64,000 nucleotides of DNA from Verrucomicrobiota bacterium (GCA_025360015.1 JANYCZ010000034.1:1-64000), one strand, 5' to 3'; shown: positions 49,148 to 58,428, counted from the first letter of the stretch. The notes: a model not told the origin generated them from the letters alone. Program-made: numbers and translations.

Positions 49148-49150
49148 TTC

Positions 49151-49180
49151 GTGACCCAGGGTTTTGAACCAGACAGTCAC
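49151..49180 (+). terminator. Intercistronic stem-loop after the giant gene
   Basis: GTGAC (49151-49155) pairs with GTCAC (49176-49180), and inside it GGTT pairs with AACC. No T run follows directly, so it is a weak terminator at best and may instead be a processing or mRNA-stability element separating the giant message from the cassette. Confidence 0.35.
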
Positions 49181-49211
49181 CTCGGCTGTTTGTAGTTACA
49201 AAATAAATACC

Positions 49212-49240
49212 TTGATGTTTTTTGGGCGATTACGTAGCAT
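49212..49240 (+). promoter_or_regulatory. Possible promoter of the Verru_Chthon cassette
   Basis: TTGATG (49212-49217) and TAGCAT (49235-49240) with a 17-nt spacer, each matching four of six consensus positions, in an AT-rich stretch about 35 nt upstream of the protein A start. It would allow transcription of the cassette independent of the 38-kb gene. Confidence 0.35.
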
Positions 49241-49275
49241 CAAATAAATCGCAAAAATTCTATCGGAATCGTCTT

Positions 49276-52200
49276 ATGAAAGCAGCACATTTTACCTCCT
49301 CCTGGCGCAAACGCCGTCAAGCCATGGCGCTGATCATGGTCGTTACCATGGTGGCATTGATGTCCATTTTGATGGTGGCCATTTTTTCCATCACCCGCAC
49401 CGAGTATAAATCCACCCAGGTTTACGTGGCTGGCAAGAATGCCAAACAACTGGGGGACATTGCCACCGCAATCGTTCAGGGGCAGATTGAAAACGCGCAG
49501 AACCCGGATCGCAACAACACCTCTGTATCGAGTCAGATGTACACGCATGCCACGCAGCCTGGCATGGTGCGCACTTATGACTCCACCGGCGGCTTCTATG
49601 CGGCCTACAAGCTCTATTCCAGTTCTGCCATGAAAGTCGGTGGGGCGGAAAGTTCTCTTTATACCGACCAACACGTTCCGCCGTCCACTTGGAATACCCA
49701 GACTGCGCGCTACGTGGATCTGAATGATCCTGTCGTTCGTGCAGGCTTGAACGCGGGCAGCTATGCGGTTTACTTTCCCATCATTGATCCAAGGGCTGCC
49801 TGGAACTATGGGAATGGCGGGCAGGGTGTCGGCACGCAGCCTGGCGGTACGCAGGTGGAGGGCTTCTCATACACCAAGACCGCCGCTCAAGTCGGCTCGG
49901 GCGGAGGGCAGAATTATTCCACAGTGGTCGTGACACCTTCGGATACCGATAATCCTGACAGTCTGCGTCTGCCCATGCCGGTCGAGTGGCTGTACGTTCT
50001 GGAAGATGGCACCGTGGGTGCGTTGACTGCCGCCAATACATTTGTCGGTTCCAATGGCACCCCCGCCAGTGCGGACAACCCCATTGTCGGGCGGATCGCA
50101 TTTTGGACTGATGATGAATCCTGTAAGATCAACATCAACACCGCCTCTGAGCCGACCTTCATGTCGTCACCCTTCTATTTCCATGAGCGTGACGTCAAAT
50201 GGGCGCACTTCCCGGCTGTGACGGGTGAGTATCAGCGCTATCCGGGGCATCCGGCCACTGTCGCACTCAGTGCCGTTCTGGCTCCCAACTACACGCTCGA
50301 CCCGATGAAGCCTGACTGGGACAGTGCAGGCGGCATCGGCAGTTATTCTGATGTCGTCAACCTTAAAGAGCAGATCTATGCACTGATGCCCAAGATCTCC
50401 GGCGGTGGTTCCAAAGAGGGGACGCTGCCATTTGCTGTCGATCAGCTCACGACTGATCAAACTTTTGGCAGCACCAGTCAGCCTGCCACTGCGATCGACC
50501 TCACCACGGTCTCCAAGGAGCGGTTGTTTGCCAGCGTCGATGAGTTGCTCTTCAAGGATCTGTTGTTCAACACCAGCACCGGGGGACGCTCCCAGGCCAG
50601 CATTACCCTGCCGAATGGCAACACCATTTTCGACCATAATACATTGGAGCGCAGCCGCTTCTTTTTGACATCACAGAGCCGTTCACCCGAATTCAGCATT
50701 CACGGCCTGCCACGTGTCTGCATTTGGCCCATTGCGGATGAGTCGATGGGAAACAAAAAGCGCACAACTTTCGACAATATGACGGCCTTTTGTTCCACCC
50801 TTCTCAAGGGGGCCAGCAACGGCAGCTACAGCTATTCTTTCCGCCGTGCCTATGCCAAAGATTATGTGGCACAACAATCCGGCGCCTCTCCTGATGTCGA
50901 TATCACCAGGAATAAAACGCTCCTGAATTATCTGGTCAATCAGATGACGCAGTTAAGCTGGCCGCAGACCTCCTACCAGCCCAACAGCACTGGATCACAG
51001 AATTTCAGTGGTAAGTACGGCAGCAACAATGTGAACCAACTGGCGGTGCAATTTTTTGACTACATCCGCTGCACCAACCTCTATGACGGCATCGAGTCTC
51101 GCAATAACAATGCCACGAGCGTGATAGGACAGTCTGTGGCTTTACAAGCTGATTACGCTGACAAAAACTATAACAGTGTCTATACCTTTACCAACCCGCG
51201 CCTTTCGCAGCCGCCTACATCAATCACCGTCAGTGGGGATGCCTCCAGTAACACCGCGGCTTCCACCACAGGCACTCTGGCAGGTCATGGCCAAGTCAGC
51301 CCCTCTATTTGGAACACCGGGGGAACTCAGTACAAGGGATTGGGCAGGATGTTTACCATTTCGGAGATCGGCTTTCAATTCATCTGCACGGGTGATGGAG
51401 CCAGTCATTTGGTGGATAACAACGGACTCAATACCGGGACTAACAACCCTTCGCTTAAAACGGTTTTTACCACTGCAGCGCCCAATAAAGCAGTACCTCA
51501 GTATGATGGGGATGGTGGGGGAGCAGCCATTGCCTATGGGACCCAAGCCGTAACCGGCACTCCCCAGACGCTCGTGGATAAAGTTGCCAATCTCTATGGC
51601 GCCTCGATGACGCTGCCGCCAGGAGGTCCATTTTATTGGTCCAATTTTCCTCCGCTAAGCGCCGCGCCGACTAAAGATCAGATCGACTTCTACATGGCCC
51701 TCTATGGTTGTCAGGCCACGACTGGAAGAACTTCTTCAGACCCTAGACTGCATCCTGCCAAACATCCGGGCTTCTATCCGCAAAATTGGAACATGACACT
51801 TATCAAGGATACCCCCCTAAAGCCGACCGAAAGGCGCATCCAGGTCATCCTGATGCTGGAATTTTTCTGTCCCAGTGTTGGCTGGACTGGGTTCAATCCA
51901 GAGTGGACGGTTGTGCTGGACAAAAATATTGGGAATATGCAGGTCGCGGGTCAGCGTCTGTTTAACACCACTGATGGAGTCGAGATCAAGTCCAATGGAA
52001 ATGTCTATGACAACTCCGCAGGGGCCCATGCTGTTGGTGGACATGCAGGTCCTAGTGCTATCGCAGGTGGCAGGCTGTCCCGCACCATTTCAGGCGGTAA
52101 TACGGGAGCCAATACAATCAGTAGTCAACCAGTGACTGTCGAAATGCCCTCAGATGAATCATACAACGCACAGCTCACTCCCACGTATTATGGCAACGGC

Positions 52201-54333
52201 AATACCAGCGGGCATAATGCGCTGCAAAACTACGCGTTTTGCAGCGATTTCATCACCGTACCGAATACTAGCGATCTGTCAGTCAGCTATCCGGGTGTTA
52301 TTTCGGTTAGTATCTATGACACTCATAATTACCAGACCGCGAAACCTGTCCAGATTATAGACGTGGATCTCTCCAAGCTGCCAGCTACGGTGCCAGTACC
52401 GCGTCTGGCTGGTTCCACTCCCTACACCGAGACAATCGACCAATATGGTCGCATCACCTACCACCGCACTCGTTTGGGGCCGCACTACTGGGCCGCGAAC
52501 TTCTCCGGCTGTGTGAACCGCCTGCAAGGGACACCCAATCCCAATTTTAATACAACTAATCAAGCTAACGGCCAATACACAACACCGCTGTGGAGTGTGC
52601 CCCCTAAACCTCAAGTTTTGTCGTATGACAATCATAGCCAGGCGCTGCACGGGCGGTTGGACTCAGGAGCAGGTCTCTATGTGGACCAACGTGGGCAAAG
52701 CACCTCACTTTTCCCGCAGACGGTCAACCTTATCGCCGATGGTATCAGCGACGTCGTCTGTACCTTGGTGCCGGCTGCTGGCGACTATCGCACGCTGGCC
52801 GCTAAGTATCATGTGCCGTCGGACTGGTGGCAGCCGCACCCATTCACAAAGTTTTTGGGTTCAAATGGAAATTTCAAAGTTCACAGCTTCACCTCCTATC
52901 AGGCTGGTGCGGAGGCCGGGTGCATGCTTGCGACTGCTTCACCAACCGCAACGGCCAATGACCCCCAGTACCAACTGGTTGCGGATGCAGGGATGAATCT
53001 TCCTGCAATCAATGGCGGGCAGCAACGGACGACACTCAATCCGATGCAGGCAGATCTTCCGCCTGATCAGAAGGACTACGTTTATCCTGCCAATGCTTAT
53101 GGTGATTTCGACACCGGCATTGCCAGCGAACGTGAGGGGCCTTACATCAACAAACCTGACGAAGGCAATTACTATGTGGGTAAGGAAAGCACGGGGGGCA
53201 ACCAGACTTATCGGTCAGCTTATTTCTATAATGATTGGAATAATGCGGATGACTGGCGCAGTGGCATTTTCATGACTCCTAACCGCATGATTGCCTCGCC
53301 AGTGATGTTTGGATCCCTGCCGACAGGAGTCTGGGGCAGTAATAACTTGCCCAATGCAGCGCAAAACAGCACTTGGGGAGGGTTGTCATCCACGTCTGCG
53401 ATTGCTCCTTGGCAGACGCTGCTCTTCCGCCCGCACATTTACAACACACAGAGTTCCATTCCCTCCCAGCAGTACCACCCGGGTATGGAAAATCCATGCG
53501 ACCACTACCTGCTTGATCTATTCTTTATGCCAGTGGTGGAGCCCTACGCCATCAGCGAGCCTCTTTCCATTGCAGGCCGCATCAACATGAACTACCAAAT
53601 CATGCCCTTCACCAACATTCGCCGTGCCACCGGCATGCATGCCGTAATGAAAGGAGAGTTCATGACGGCGGTGCCGAACAACCAAATCGTCTACGCCAAA
53701 GAATACAAGGTGGATGGCTCCGGCAATCCTGTCTGGAAGCAAAACTTTTTCAACGATAAAAACGACGGGTTCTACTGGCACCGCCCAGTTGACCCTGCTG
53801 CCACTTTGCGTCAGTTTGATCTCAAGTTTGCTCATCAGTCGGGTGGCTCGGCCAAATACCAAGGGCTCTTCCGTTCGGCCAGTCAGATTTGTGAAATGCA
53901 CCTCATCCCACGTACAGTCAACAACGGGACCTTCGTCAGCAATGTCACGGGTGTCACGACCGCCAGCAATCAGGACCAGATCAATCAGAGCATGAACACC
54001 TTTTGGAGCAATAACCGCCCCACGGGTGACAATGTCCGCGAGCGTCCCTATTCCAACCTTTACGCACGGCTCACCACCCGCAGCAACACCTTCCGTGTGC
54101 ATGTGCGTGCGCAGGTCCTCAAAAAGGCGCGCTCGACTGATCCAACCATTGTGGATCCCCTCAAAGATGCGGTCATCAGCGAATATCGCGGCTCAACCCT
54201 GCTGGAACGCTACATTGATCCCAGCGACGCCACCCTCGGCGTTCCTGACTATGCGGCAGGCAGTATCACGCAGGCTCCGCTTGATAGCTTTTATCGCTTT
54301 CATGTTCTGGAGACCAAGCGCTTCAACCCATGA
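49276..54333 (+). CDS. Verru_Chthon cassette protein A (large GspK/PilX-like protein)
   Basis: About 1,685 residues, matching the TIGR02600 family. A short basic N-terminus precedes a single membrane helix (MALIMVVTMVALMSILMVAI) and 'TRTEYKSTQ', the arrangement of GspK and PilX minor pseudopilins, without a classical G/FTLxE site. Residues 284-291 read KININTAS, the motif GspK proteins carry in their first periplasmic domain (K-I-x-L/I-N-T-A). Conserved family landmarks are 'SRSPEFSIHGLPRVCIWPI' (468-486) and 'PYAISEPLSIAGRINMNYQI' (~1423-1442), followed by 'RRATGMHAVMKGE'. It is about five times longer than GspK. Start: ATG at 49276; an upstream TTG at 49222 is unlikely. First gene of a four-gene cluster; its stop overlaps protein B's start by 4 nt (ATGA). 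GC is visibly lower than in the guaB region. Confidence 0.9.
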   Translation: MKAAHFTSSWRKRRQAMALIMVVTMVALMSILMVAIFSITRTEYKSTQVYVAGKNAKQLGDIATAIVQGQIENAQNPDRNNTSVSSQMYTHATQPGMVRTYDSTGGFYAAYKLYSSSAMKVGGAESSLYTDQHVPPSTWNTQTARYVDLNDPVVRAGLNAGSYAVYFPIIDPRAAWNYGNGGQGVGTQPGGTQVEGFSYTKTAAQVGSGGGQNYSTVVVTPSDTDNPDSLRLPMPVEWLYVLEDGTVGALTAANTFVGSNGTPASADNPIVGRIAFWTDDESCKININTASEPTFMSSPFYFHERDVKWAHFPAVTGEYQRYPGHPATVALSAVLAPNYTLDPMKPDWDSAGGIGSYSDVVNLKEQIYALMPKISGGGSKEGTLPFAVDQLTTDQTFGSTSQPATAIDLTTVSKERLFASVDELLFKDLLFNTSTGGRSQASITLPNGNTIFDHNTLERSRFFLTSQSRSPEFSIHGLPRVCIWPIADESMGNKKRTTFDNMTAFCSTLLKGASNGSYSYSFRRAYAKDYVAQQSGASPDVDITRNKTLLNYLVNQMTQLSWPQTSYQPNSTGSQNFSGKYGSNNVNQLAVQFFDYIRCTNLYDGIESRNNNATSVIGQSVALQADYADKNYNSVYTFTNPRLSQPPTSITVSGDASSNTAASTTGTLAGHGQVSPSIWNTGGTQYKGLGRMFTISEIGFQFICTGDGASHLVDNNGLNTGTNNPSLKTVFTTAAPNKAVPQYDGDGGGAAIAYGTQAVTGTPQTLVDKVANLYGASMTLPPGGPFYWSNFPPLSAAPTKDQIDFYMALYGCQATTGRTSSDPRLHPAKHPGFYPQNWNMTLIKDTPLKPTERRIQVILMLEFFCPSVGWTGFNPEWTVVLDKNIGNMQVAGQRLFNTTDGVEIKSNGNVYDNSAGAHAVGGHAGPSAIAGGRLSRTISGGNTGANTISSQPVTVEMPSDESYNAQLTPTYYGNGNTSGHNALQNYAFCSDFITVPNTSDLSVSYPGVISVSIYDTHNYQTAKPVQIIDVDLSKLPATVPVPRLAGSTPYTETIDQYGRITYHRTRLGPHYWAANFSGCVNRLQGTPNPNFNTTNQANGQYTTPLWSVPPKPQVLSYDNHSQALHGRLDSGAGLYVDQRGQSTSLFPQTVNLIADGISDVVCTLVPAAGDYRTLAAKYHVPSDWWQPHPFTKFLGSNGNFKVHSFTSYQAGAEAGCMLATASPTATANDPQYQLVADAGMNLPAINGGQQRTTLNPMQADLPPDQKDYVYPANAYGDFDTGIASEREGPYINKPDEGNYYVGKESTGGNQTYRSAYFYNDWNNADDWRSGIFMTPNRMIASPVMFGSLPTGVWGSNNLPNAAQNSTWGGLSSTSAIAPWQTLLFRPHIYNTQSSIPSQQYHPGMENPCDHYLLDLFFMPVVEPYAISEPLSIAGRINMNYQIMPFTNIRRATGMHAVMKGEFMTAVPNNQIVYAKEYKVDGSGNPVWKQNFFNDKNDGFYWHRPVDPAATLRQFDLKFAHQSGGSAKYQGLFRSASQICEMHLIPRTVNNGTFVSNVTGVTTASNQDQINQSMNTFWSNNRPTGDNVRERPYSNLYARLTTRSNTFRVHVRAQVLKKARSTDPTIVDPLKDAVISEYRGSTLLERYIDPSDATLGVPDYAAGSITQAPLDSFYRFHVLETKRFNP

Positions 54334-54830
54334 GATTCCACCCTCCAACCCTTGTTCCAACAATGAATCATCAACCTAAAGGAAGATGGCATTCAGGGTT
54401 TTCACTCGTTGAGGTTGCCTTGGCTGTGGCTATTGCCTCCTTGGCCATCATCACACTGCTGGGGCTGCTGCCGCAGGGGCTGGATATGGCTCGCAAGACT
54501 TCACAGCTCACCACCAATAGCAGCATTCTGGATCAGGTAATTCGCAATTATGAAAACATGCAGTGGACGGGCATTCCTGCGAATGGAACTGTCACCAAAT
54601 ATTATACTGATGAAGGCCTGGAAGTCGGATCTGATTCCAAAGAACTGAGTTATGTCGTACTCGTCGATTTTAATCAGCAGACGTCTTTGCCGCAGACCGA
54701 CACGAACCAGCCATATCTCCGCCGAATTGTAATCAAAATTGCGTCTAGCAGCAGTCCTTCGTTTCAGTTTGCTACGAACAACCGGCCTTCATACGCCGTG
54801 TTTAATCATCTCATAGCAAAAAGCCGCTGA
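54330..54830 (+). CDS. Verru_Chthon cassette protein B (GspI/PilV-like prepilin)
   Basis: A 166-residue protein (TIGR02598 family). The prepilin site is WHSG/FSLVEVALAVAIASLA: Gly at -1, Phe at +1, Glu at +5, then a membrane helix with 'LLGLLPQGL', as in GspI and PilV proteins. The periplasmic part is small. The ATG at 54330 overlaps the end of protein A by 4 nt, implying coupling; the ATG at 54363 (MNHQPKGRW) would give a shorter, 11-residue leader and is equally likely. Processing would need a prepilin peptidase encoded elsewhere. Confidence 0.88.
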   Translation: MRFHPPTLVPTMNHQPKGRWHSGFSLVEVALAVAIASLAIITLLGLLPQGLDMARKTSQLTTNSSILDQVIRNYENMQWTGIPANGTVTKYYTDEGLEVGSDSKELSYVVLVDFNQQTSLPQTDTNQPYLRRIVIKIASSSSPSFQFATNNRPSYAVFNHLIAKSR

Positions 54831-54848
54831 TTCAACCGCTTCTTGAAA

Positions 54849-56060
54849 ATGAAAATTCCAATGTTCAAAACTAGGTTGTGCTCCGTCTGTGACACAAATC
54901 TCAGGCGCAGGAATGCCAATGCGTTTACCTTGATCGAACTGCTCGTCTCCATGACGTTCCTCGTCATTCTCATGCTGGTGGTGACCGAGGTTGTTGGCCT
55001 CGTACAGCGCACCTGGGTGCGGACTAATTCGCGGGTTTCGCAGTTTCGTGAAGCACGTCAGGCTTTTGATTTGATTACCAACACTCTCAGCCAGGCCACT
55101 CTGAACACTTACTGGAACACAACGATGACCCAAATCGGTTCGGATGCTCTGGGGCAGGCCATCAGCGCCCCGAAGAGTTATCAACGGCAGTCTGAACTGC
55201 ACTTCATCTGCGGCCCCACCTCCCAAGTGCTCGCCGCCGCCACTGGTAATAATTATCCTGGGCATGCTGTTTTTTTTCAAGCTCCGCTTGGAGTGGTCAG
55301 CCTCGTCCCCGCTAATGGCAGCATGGTCAATACGGCCAACATGGTCAATTTGCTTTGTGGCCGCGGTTACTTCGTTGAATGGGGCAGTGACGCGTCCTTT
55401 CGCCCTGCTTTTCTAAACCAGGCACCTTACACATCCGTTGTTCCAGTCCATAACCGCATGCGCTTGATGGAATACAGCCCGACCGCCGAAATGAATGACA
55501 TTTATAGCGCAAGCTATCGAACGGATCCCACCAAAATCAAAAATTGGTATCAGGATGCCACCGTCGGGGCGCTGGCAAAGGAAGTGCAAAATGCGAACGA
55601 AACATCGGCTACCCGCTTTTTTACCCGGCCCGTGGCAGAGAACGTCCTTGCCCTGGTCATTTCCCCGCAGTTGGAAAACACGGGTCTTAATGGAATCGTA
55701 TCGGCTTCTGCTTATTCCATCGCACCCAATTATCTTTATGATTCGTCCACGGTGGGAATAGTGACAAACAATCCTCAAGGCACGCAGCACTTGCTGCCCC
55801 CACTGCTTAGGGTTACAATGATTGTCTTGGATGATCGTTCTGCGGAGTTTTTGGCATCACCTTCGAATTCAGCGGTGCAGGGTCAGGTGTTGCAGGGATT
55901 TTCTGGTTTATTTCAGTCGGCTGCCAGCTACACCAGTGATCTGGAGGGCACGCCAGATTCTCCAGGCAAGCTCAAAACGCTTTTGCTGGCTGCCAAACTC
56001 AATTACCGTGTCTATACCACAACCATTGCCCTCAAGCAGGGACGCTGGAGTAGCAATTGA
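54849..56060 (+). CDS. Verru_Chthon cassette protein C (GspJ/PilW-like prepilin)
   Basis: A 403-residue protein (TIGR02599 family). After a long basic leader comes NANA/FTLIELLVSMTFLVIL: a type-IV prepilin site in which Ala, not Gly, is at -1, with Glu at +5 and a membrane helix. Then 'TEVVGLVQRTWVRTNSRVSQ', 'FREARQAFDLITNTLSQATL' and a long periplasmic domain, the organisation of GspJ/PilW. I start at the ATG at 54849; a TTG six nt upstream is in frame. It begins 18 nt after protein B's stop, so the two are probably in one transcript. A T8 run (55270-55277) lies within the gene. Confidence 0.9.
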   Translation: MKIPMFKTRLCSVCDTNLRRRNANAFTLIELLVSMTFLVILMLVVTEVVGLVQRTWVRTNSRVSQFREARQAFDLITNTLSQATLNTYWNTTMTQIGSDALGQAISAPKSYQRQSELHFICGPTSQVLAAATGNNYPGHAVFFQAPLGVVSLVPANGSMVNTANMVNLLCGRGYFVEWGSDASFRPAFLNQAPYTSVVPVHNRMRLMEYSPTAEMNDIYSASYRTDPTKIKNWYQDATVGALAKEVQNANETSATRFFTRPVAENVLALVISPQLENTGLNGIVSASAYSIAPNYLYDSSTVGIVTNNPQGTQHLLPPLLRVTMIVLDDRSAEFLASPSNSAVQGQVLQGFSGLFQSAASYTSDLEGTPDSPGKLKTLLLAAKLNYRVYTTTIALKQGRWSSN

Positions 56061-56122
56061 GCATGAGGAAGCAGCTTTACCTATTTTGCTGTAGTTTTTG
56101 AGTGTTTGAGCCTCACAATATC

Positions 56123-56842
56123 ATGAGACAATTTTCTTCTTCTAAAGTACTCCACCGCGGTTTTAGCCTCATCGAAATGATGGTGGTGGTCACAATCGTC
56201 GCGTTGATGCTGGCATTGGCCACACCGGCGCTCACGCGCACCATGCAGGCTAGTCGTTTGTCTTCGGCGGGTGAATTTCTCATGGGTTCCATTGCAGAGG
56301 CGCAGCAGACAGCTTTTTCCAGCAACACTCCTGTCGAACTGCGTTTTTTCAGTTTCATGGAAGACGTCGACCAGTCTCCAGTTTATCACTCGTACCAGTT
56401 ATTTAAAATCACTACCGTGAGTCAGGGCGCTGGAGCTGCTGCGGTGATCAAAGAAACAATCCTGCCTGTGGGAAATTTAGTTAGACTGCCGGAAGGCATC
56501 ATTATTCCCACGGATATTACGCTTTCGAATGTTTTTTATGATATTAATGGGCAGGCTGGCTCTATCCAAGATATAAAAGACAACTCGGCGGTAGGTTATT
56601 CGGGTGTCAACGGGGCTAACTACTGCGCCATCCGTTTTCTGCCTGACGGCACCTGTCGCACAGTGGGTAAAACCCAAAACGGAATGGCGACTCTGACTTT
56701 CCAGAATCTGCCCAAGAACTTTTTAACCCTCACCTTTGGCTCTGGCACAGCAGTGACGCTGGCTTCTTTGCCCAAGAATTTCTTCACCATTCAAATAGAT
56801 CCCTACACTGGCAAAGCTCGAAGCTATAAACCGGGGTTCTGA
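56123..56842 (+). CDS. Verru_Chthon cassette protein D (GspH/FimT-like prepilin)
   Basis: A 239-residue protein (TIGR02596 family). HRG/FSLIEMMVVVTIVALM is a canonical prepilin cleavage site (Gly -1, Phe +1, Glu +5) and helix, followed by 'ALTRTMQASRLSSAGEFL', 'GSIAEAQQTAFSSNTPVELR' and a C-terminal domain with 'CAIRFLPDGTCRTVG', the layout of GspH/FimT minor pilins. I use the ATG at 56123 rather than a GTG at 56102. It ends the cassette; guaB starts 79 nt later with different base composition. Confidence 0.9.
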   Translation: MRQFSSSKVLHRGFSLIEMMVVVTIVALMLALATPALTRTMQASRLSSAGEFLMGSIAEAQQTAFSSNTPVELRFFSFMEDVDQSPVYHSYQLFKITTVSQGAGAAAVIKETILPVGNLVRLPEGIIIPTDITLSNVFYDINGQAGSIQDIKDNSAVGYSGVNGANYCAIRFLPDGTCRTVGKTQNGMATLTFQNLPKNFLTLTFGSGTAVTLASLPKNFFTIQIDPYTGKARSYKPGF

Positions 56843-56854
56843 TTAGCTGTTGGG

Positions 56855-56903
56855 TCAGATGCGGCTGGAACTTCCATCAATTTTCCACATGACAGCCGCC
56901 TGA
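56855..56903 (+). promoter_or_regulatory. Stem-loop in the guaB leader
   Basis: TCAG-AT-GCGGCTG (56855-56867) pairs with CAGCCGC-CTGA (56893-56903), an 11-bp stem with a 2-nt bulge and a 25-nt loop, ending 18 nt before the guaB start codon. There is no T run, so it is not a classic terminator for the cassette; it might limit read-through or affect guaB translation. No known purine riboswitch core is recognisable. Confidence 0.35.
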
Positions 56904-56921
56904 TCATCGCTTGAATGGCGT

Positions 56922-58379
56922 ATGGGTGAACTGCCTTCTCTTGCTTTAAGTTTCGACGACGTCCTTGTCCTTCCCGGACTGAGCCAGGTGCTGCCTGGGG
57001 ACGTCAATGTTTCCACTAAATTGGCCGCCATCGGCCTGAATGTGCCGATTCTCTCGTCGGCCATGGACACGGTCACCGAGTCCGAACTCGCCATCGCCCT
57101 CGCACGGGAGGGCGGCCTCGGCGTCATTCACCGCAACTGCCCCATCGACCAGCAGGCCGAGCATGTGGCGCGGGTGAAGCGCTCGGAAAACACCGTCATC
57201 CAGCAGCCGCACACCGTTTCTCCCGAGACACGCCTGGGCGAAGTGCAGCGCCTCATGCACGAAAAAGGCGTCAGCGGCTTCCCTGTGGTGGATGCGCAGG
57301 GGAAACTCGCCGGCATGGTCACCAGCCGTGACATGTGGTACATCGAAGACGAAAACACCCCCGTCTCGGCCATCATGACGCCGCGTGACAAGCTCTCGGT
57401 CGGCACGCCGCAGACCAGCTTTGAGGATGCTCTCAAGATTCTCTACACGCGACGCATTGAAAAGCTTCCACTGGTTGACTCCAACGGCCAGCTCGCCGGC
57501 CTGATCACCAAGCAGGACATCGTGAAGCGCCAGATGTTTACCAACGCCGCCAAAGATGCCAACGGCCAGCTTCGCGTCGGGGCCGCCGTCGGTGTAGGTG
57601 ACGATTGCGTGGAGCGTGGCCTCGCCATGCAGGCTGCCGGTGCGGATGCCGTCTTCATTGACGCTGCCACCGGCCACACCACCCGCGTCATGCAGGTCAT
57701 CGCCCGGCTGCGTGAAAGTCTCGGCTCCAGCATCCCCATCATCGCTGGCAATGTCGTCACCGCCGAAGGTGCGCGTGATCTCGTCAAAGCAGGCGCTTCC
57801 GCTGTCAAAGTCGGTGTCGGTCCCGGCTCTATCTGCACCACGCGCATCATTTCCGGCGTCGGCATGCCGCAGTTCACCGCCGTTCAGGAGGTCGCAGAAG
57901 TCTGCCGTGCCGCAGGCGTCACCGTCATCGCCGATGGCGGCATTCGTTACTCCGGCGACATCGTCAAAGCCCTCGCCGCCGGTGCCGATTTCGTCATGCT
58001 CGGCTCCCTGCTGGCCGGTACGGCTGAAAGCCCCGGCAACATGGTCAAGTCGCAGGGCCGCACCTTCAAGGAGTACCGTGGCATGGGCAGTCTCAAAGCC
58101 ATGCGCAAAGGTGCCGGCGACCGCTACGGCCAGAACTCCAGCGGCAAGCTCGTCCCCGAAGGCGTGGAAGCCCGCGTGCCCTTCAAGGGCCCTCTCGCAG
58201 AGGTGGTCTTCCAGCTCATCGGCGGCCTACGTTCCGGCATGGGCTACGTCGGTGCCAACACTCTCGATGAACTGCGTGCCAAAGCCCGCTTCGTTCGCAT
58301 CACCGCCGGCGGTCTCAAGGAAAGCCATCCGCATGACGTCGTCATCACCGAAGAGCCGGTGAACTACGAGACGCATTGA
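56922..58379 (+). CDS. guaB: IMP dehydrogenase
   Basis: A 485-residue protein catalysing IMP + NAD+ to XMP, the committed step of guanine nucleotide synthesis in the cytosol. It has a complete (beta/alpha)8 barrel: '[17 protein letters not shown]' at the N-terminus, 'SSAMDTVTE', two CBS domains inserted at ~90-205 ('[20 protein letters not shown]' and '[17 protein letters not shown]'), and '[14 protein letters not shown]'. The catalytic loop '[12 protein letters not shown]' has the nucleophile at Cys305; '[18 protein letters not shown]' binds phosphate; the flap carries 'YRGMGS' and 'GDRYGQ'. Length is normal. The ATG at 56922 gives the expected N-terminus. It starts a same-strand run with guaA (49 nt downstream), tmk and holB. 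Confidence 0.97.
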   Translation: MGELPSLALSFDDVLVLPGLSQVLPGDVNVSTKLAAIGLNVPILSSAMDTVTESELAIALAREGGLGVIHRNCPIDQQAEHVARVKRSENTVIQQPHTVSPETRLGEVQRLMHEKGVSGFPVVDAQGKLAGMVTSRDMWYIEDENTPVSAIMTPRDKLSVGTPQTSFEDALKILYTRRIEKLPLVDSNGQLAGLITKQDIVKRQMFTNAAKDANGQLRVGAAVGVGDDCVERGLAMQAAGADAVFIDAATGHTTRVMQVIARLRESLGSSIPIIAGNVVTAEGARDLVKAGASAVKVGVGPGSICTTRIISGVGMPQFTAVQEVAEVCRAAGVTVIADGGIRYSGDIVKALAAGADFVMLGSLLAGTAESPGNMVKSQGRTFKEYRGMGSLKAMRKGAGDRYGQNSSGKLVPEGVEARVPFKGPLAEVVFQLIGGLRSGMGYVGANTLDELRAKARFVRITAGGLKESHPHDVVITEEPVNYETH

Positions 58380-58428
58380 TGTCTCAGGCATTCATCATTC
58401 GTCATTCTGCATTGTCACTCCCTCCCTC

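Noticed and set aside
10979..49147. CRISPR-like or tandem DNA repeats in the central region
   Set aside because: The periodicity is at protein level; the DNA of the copies differs and spacers of constant size are absent.
48500..49147. Autotransporter beta-barrel at the end of the giant protein
   Set aside because: The C-terminus has no alternating barrel strands with a terminal aromatic residue; it has VPEP, one hydrophobic helix and an Arg cluster.
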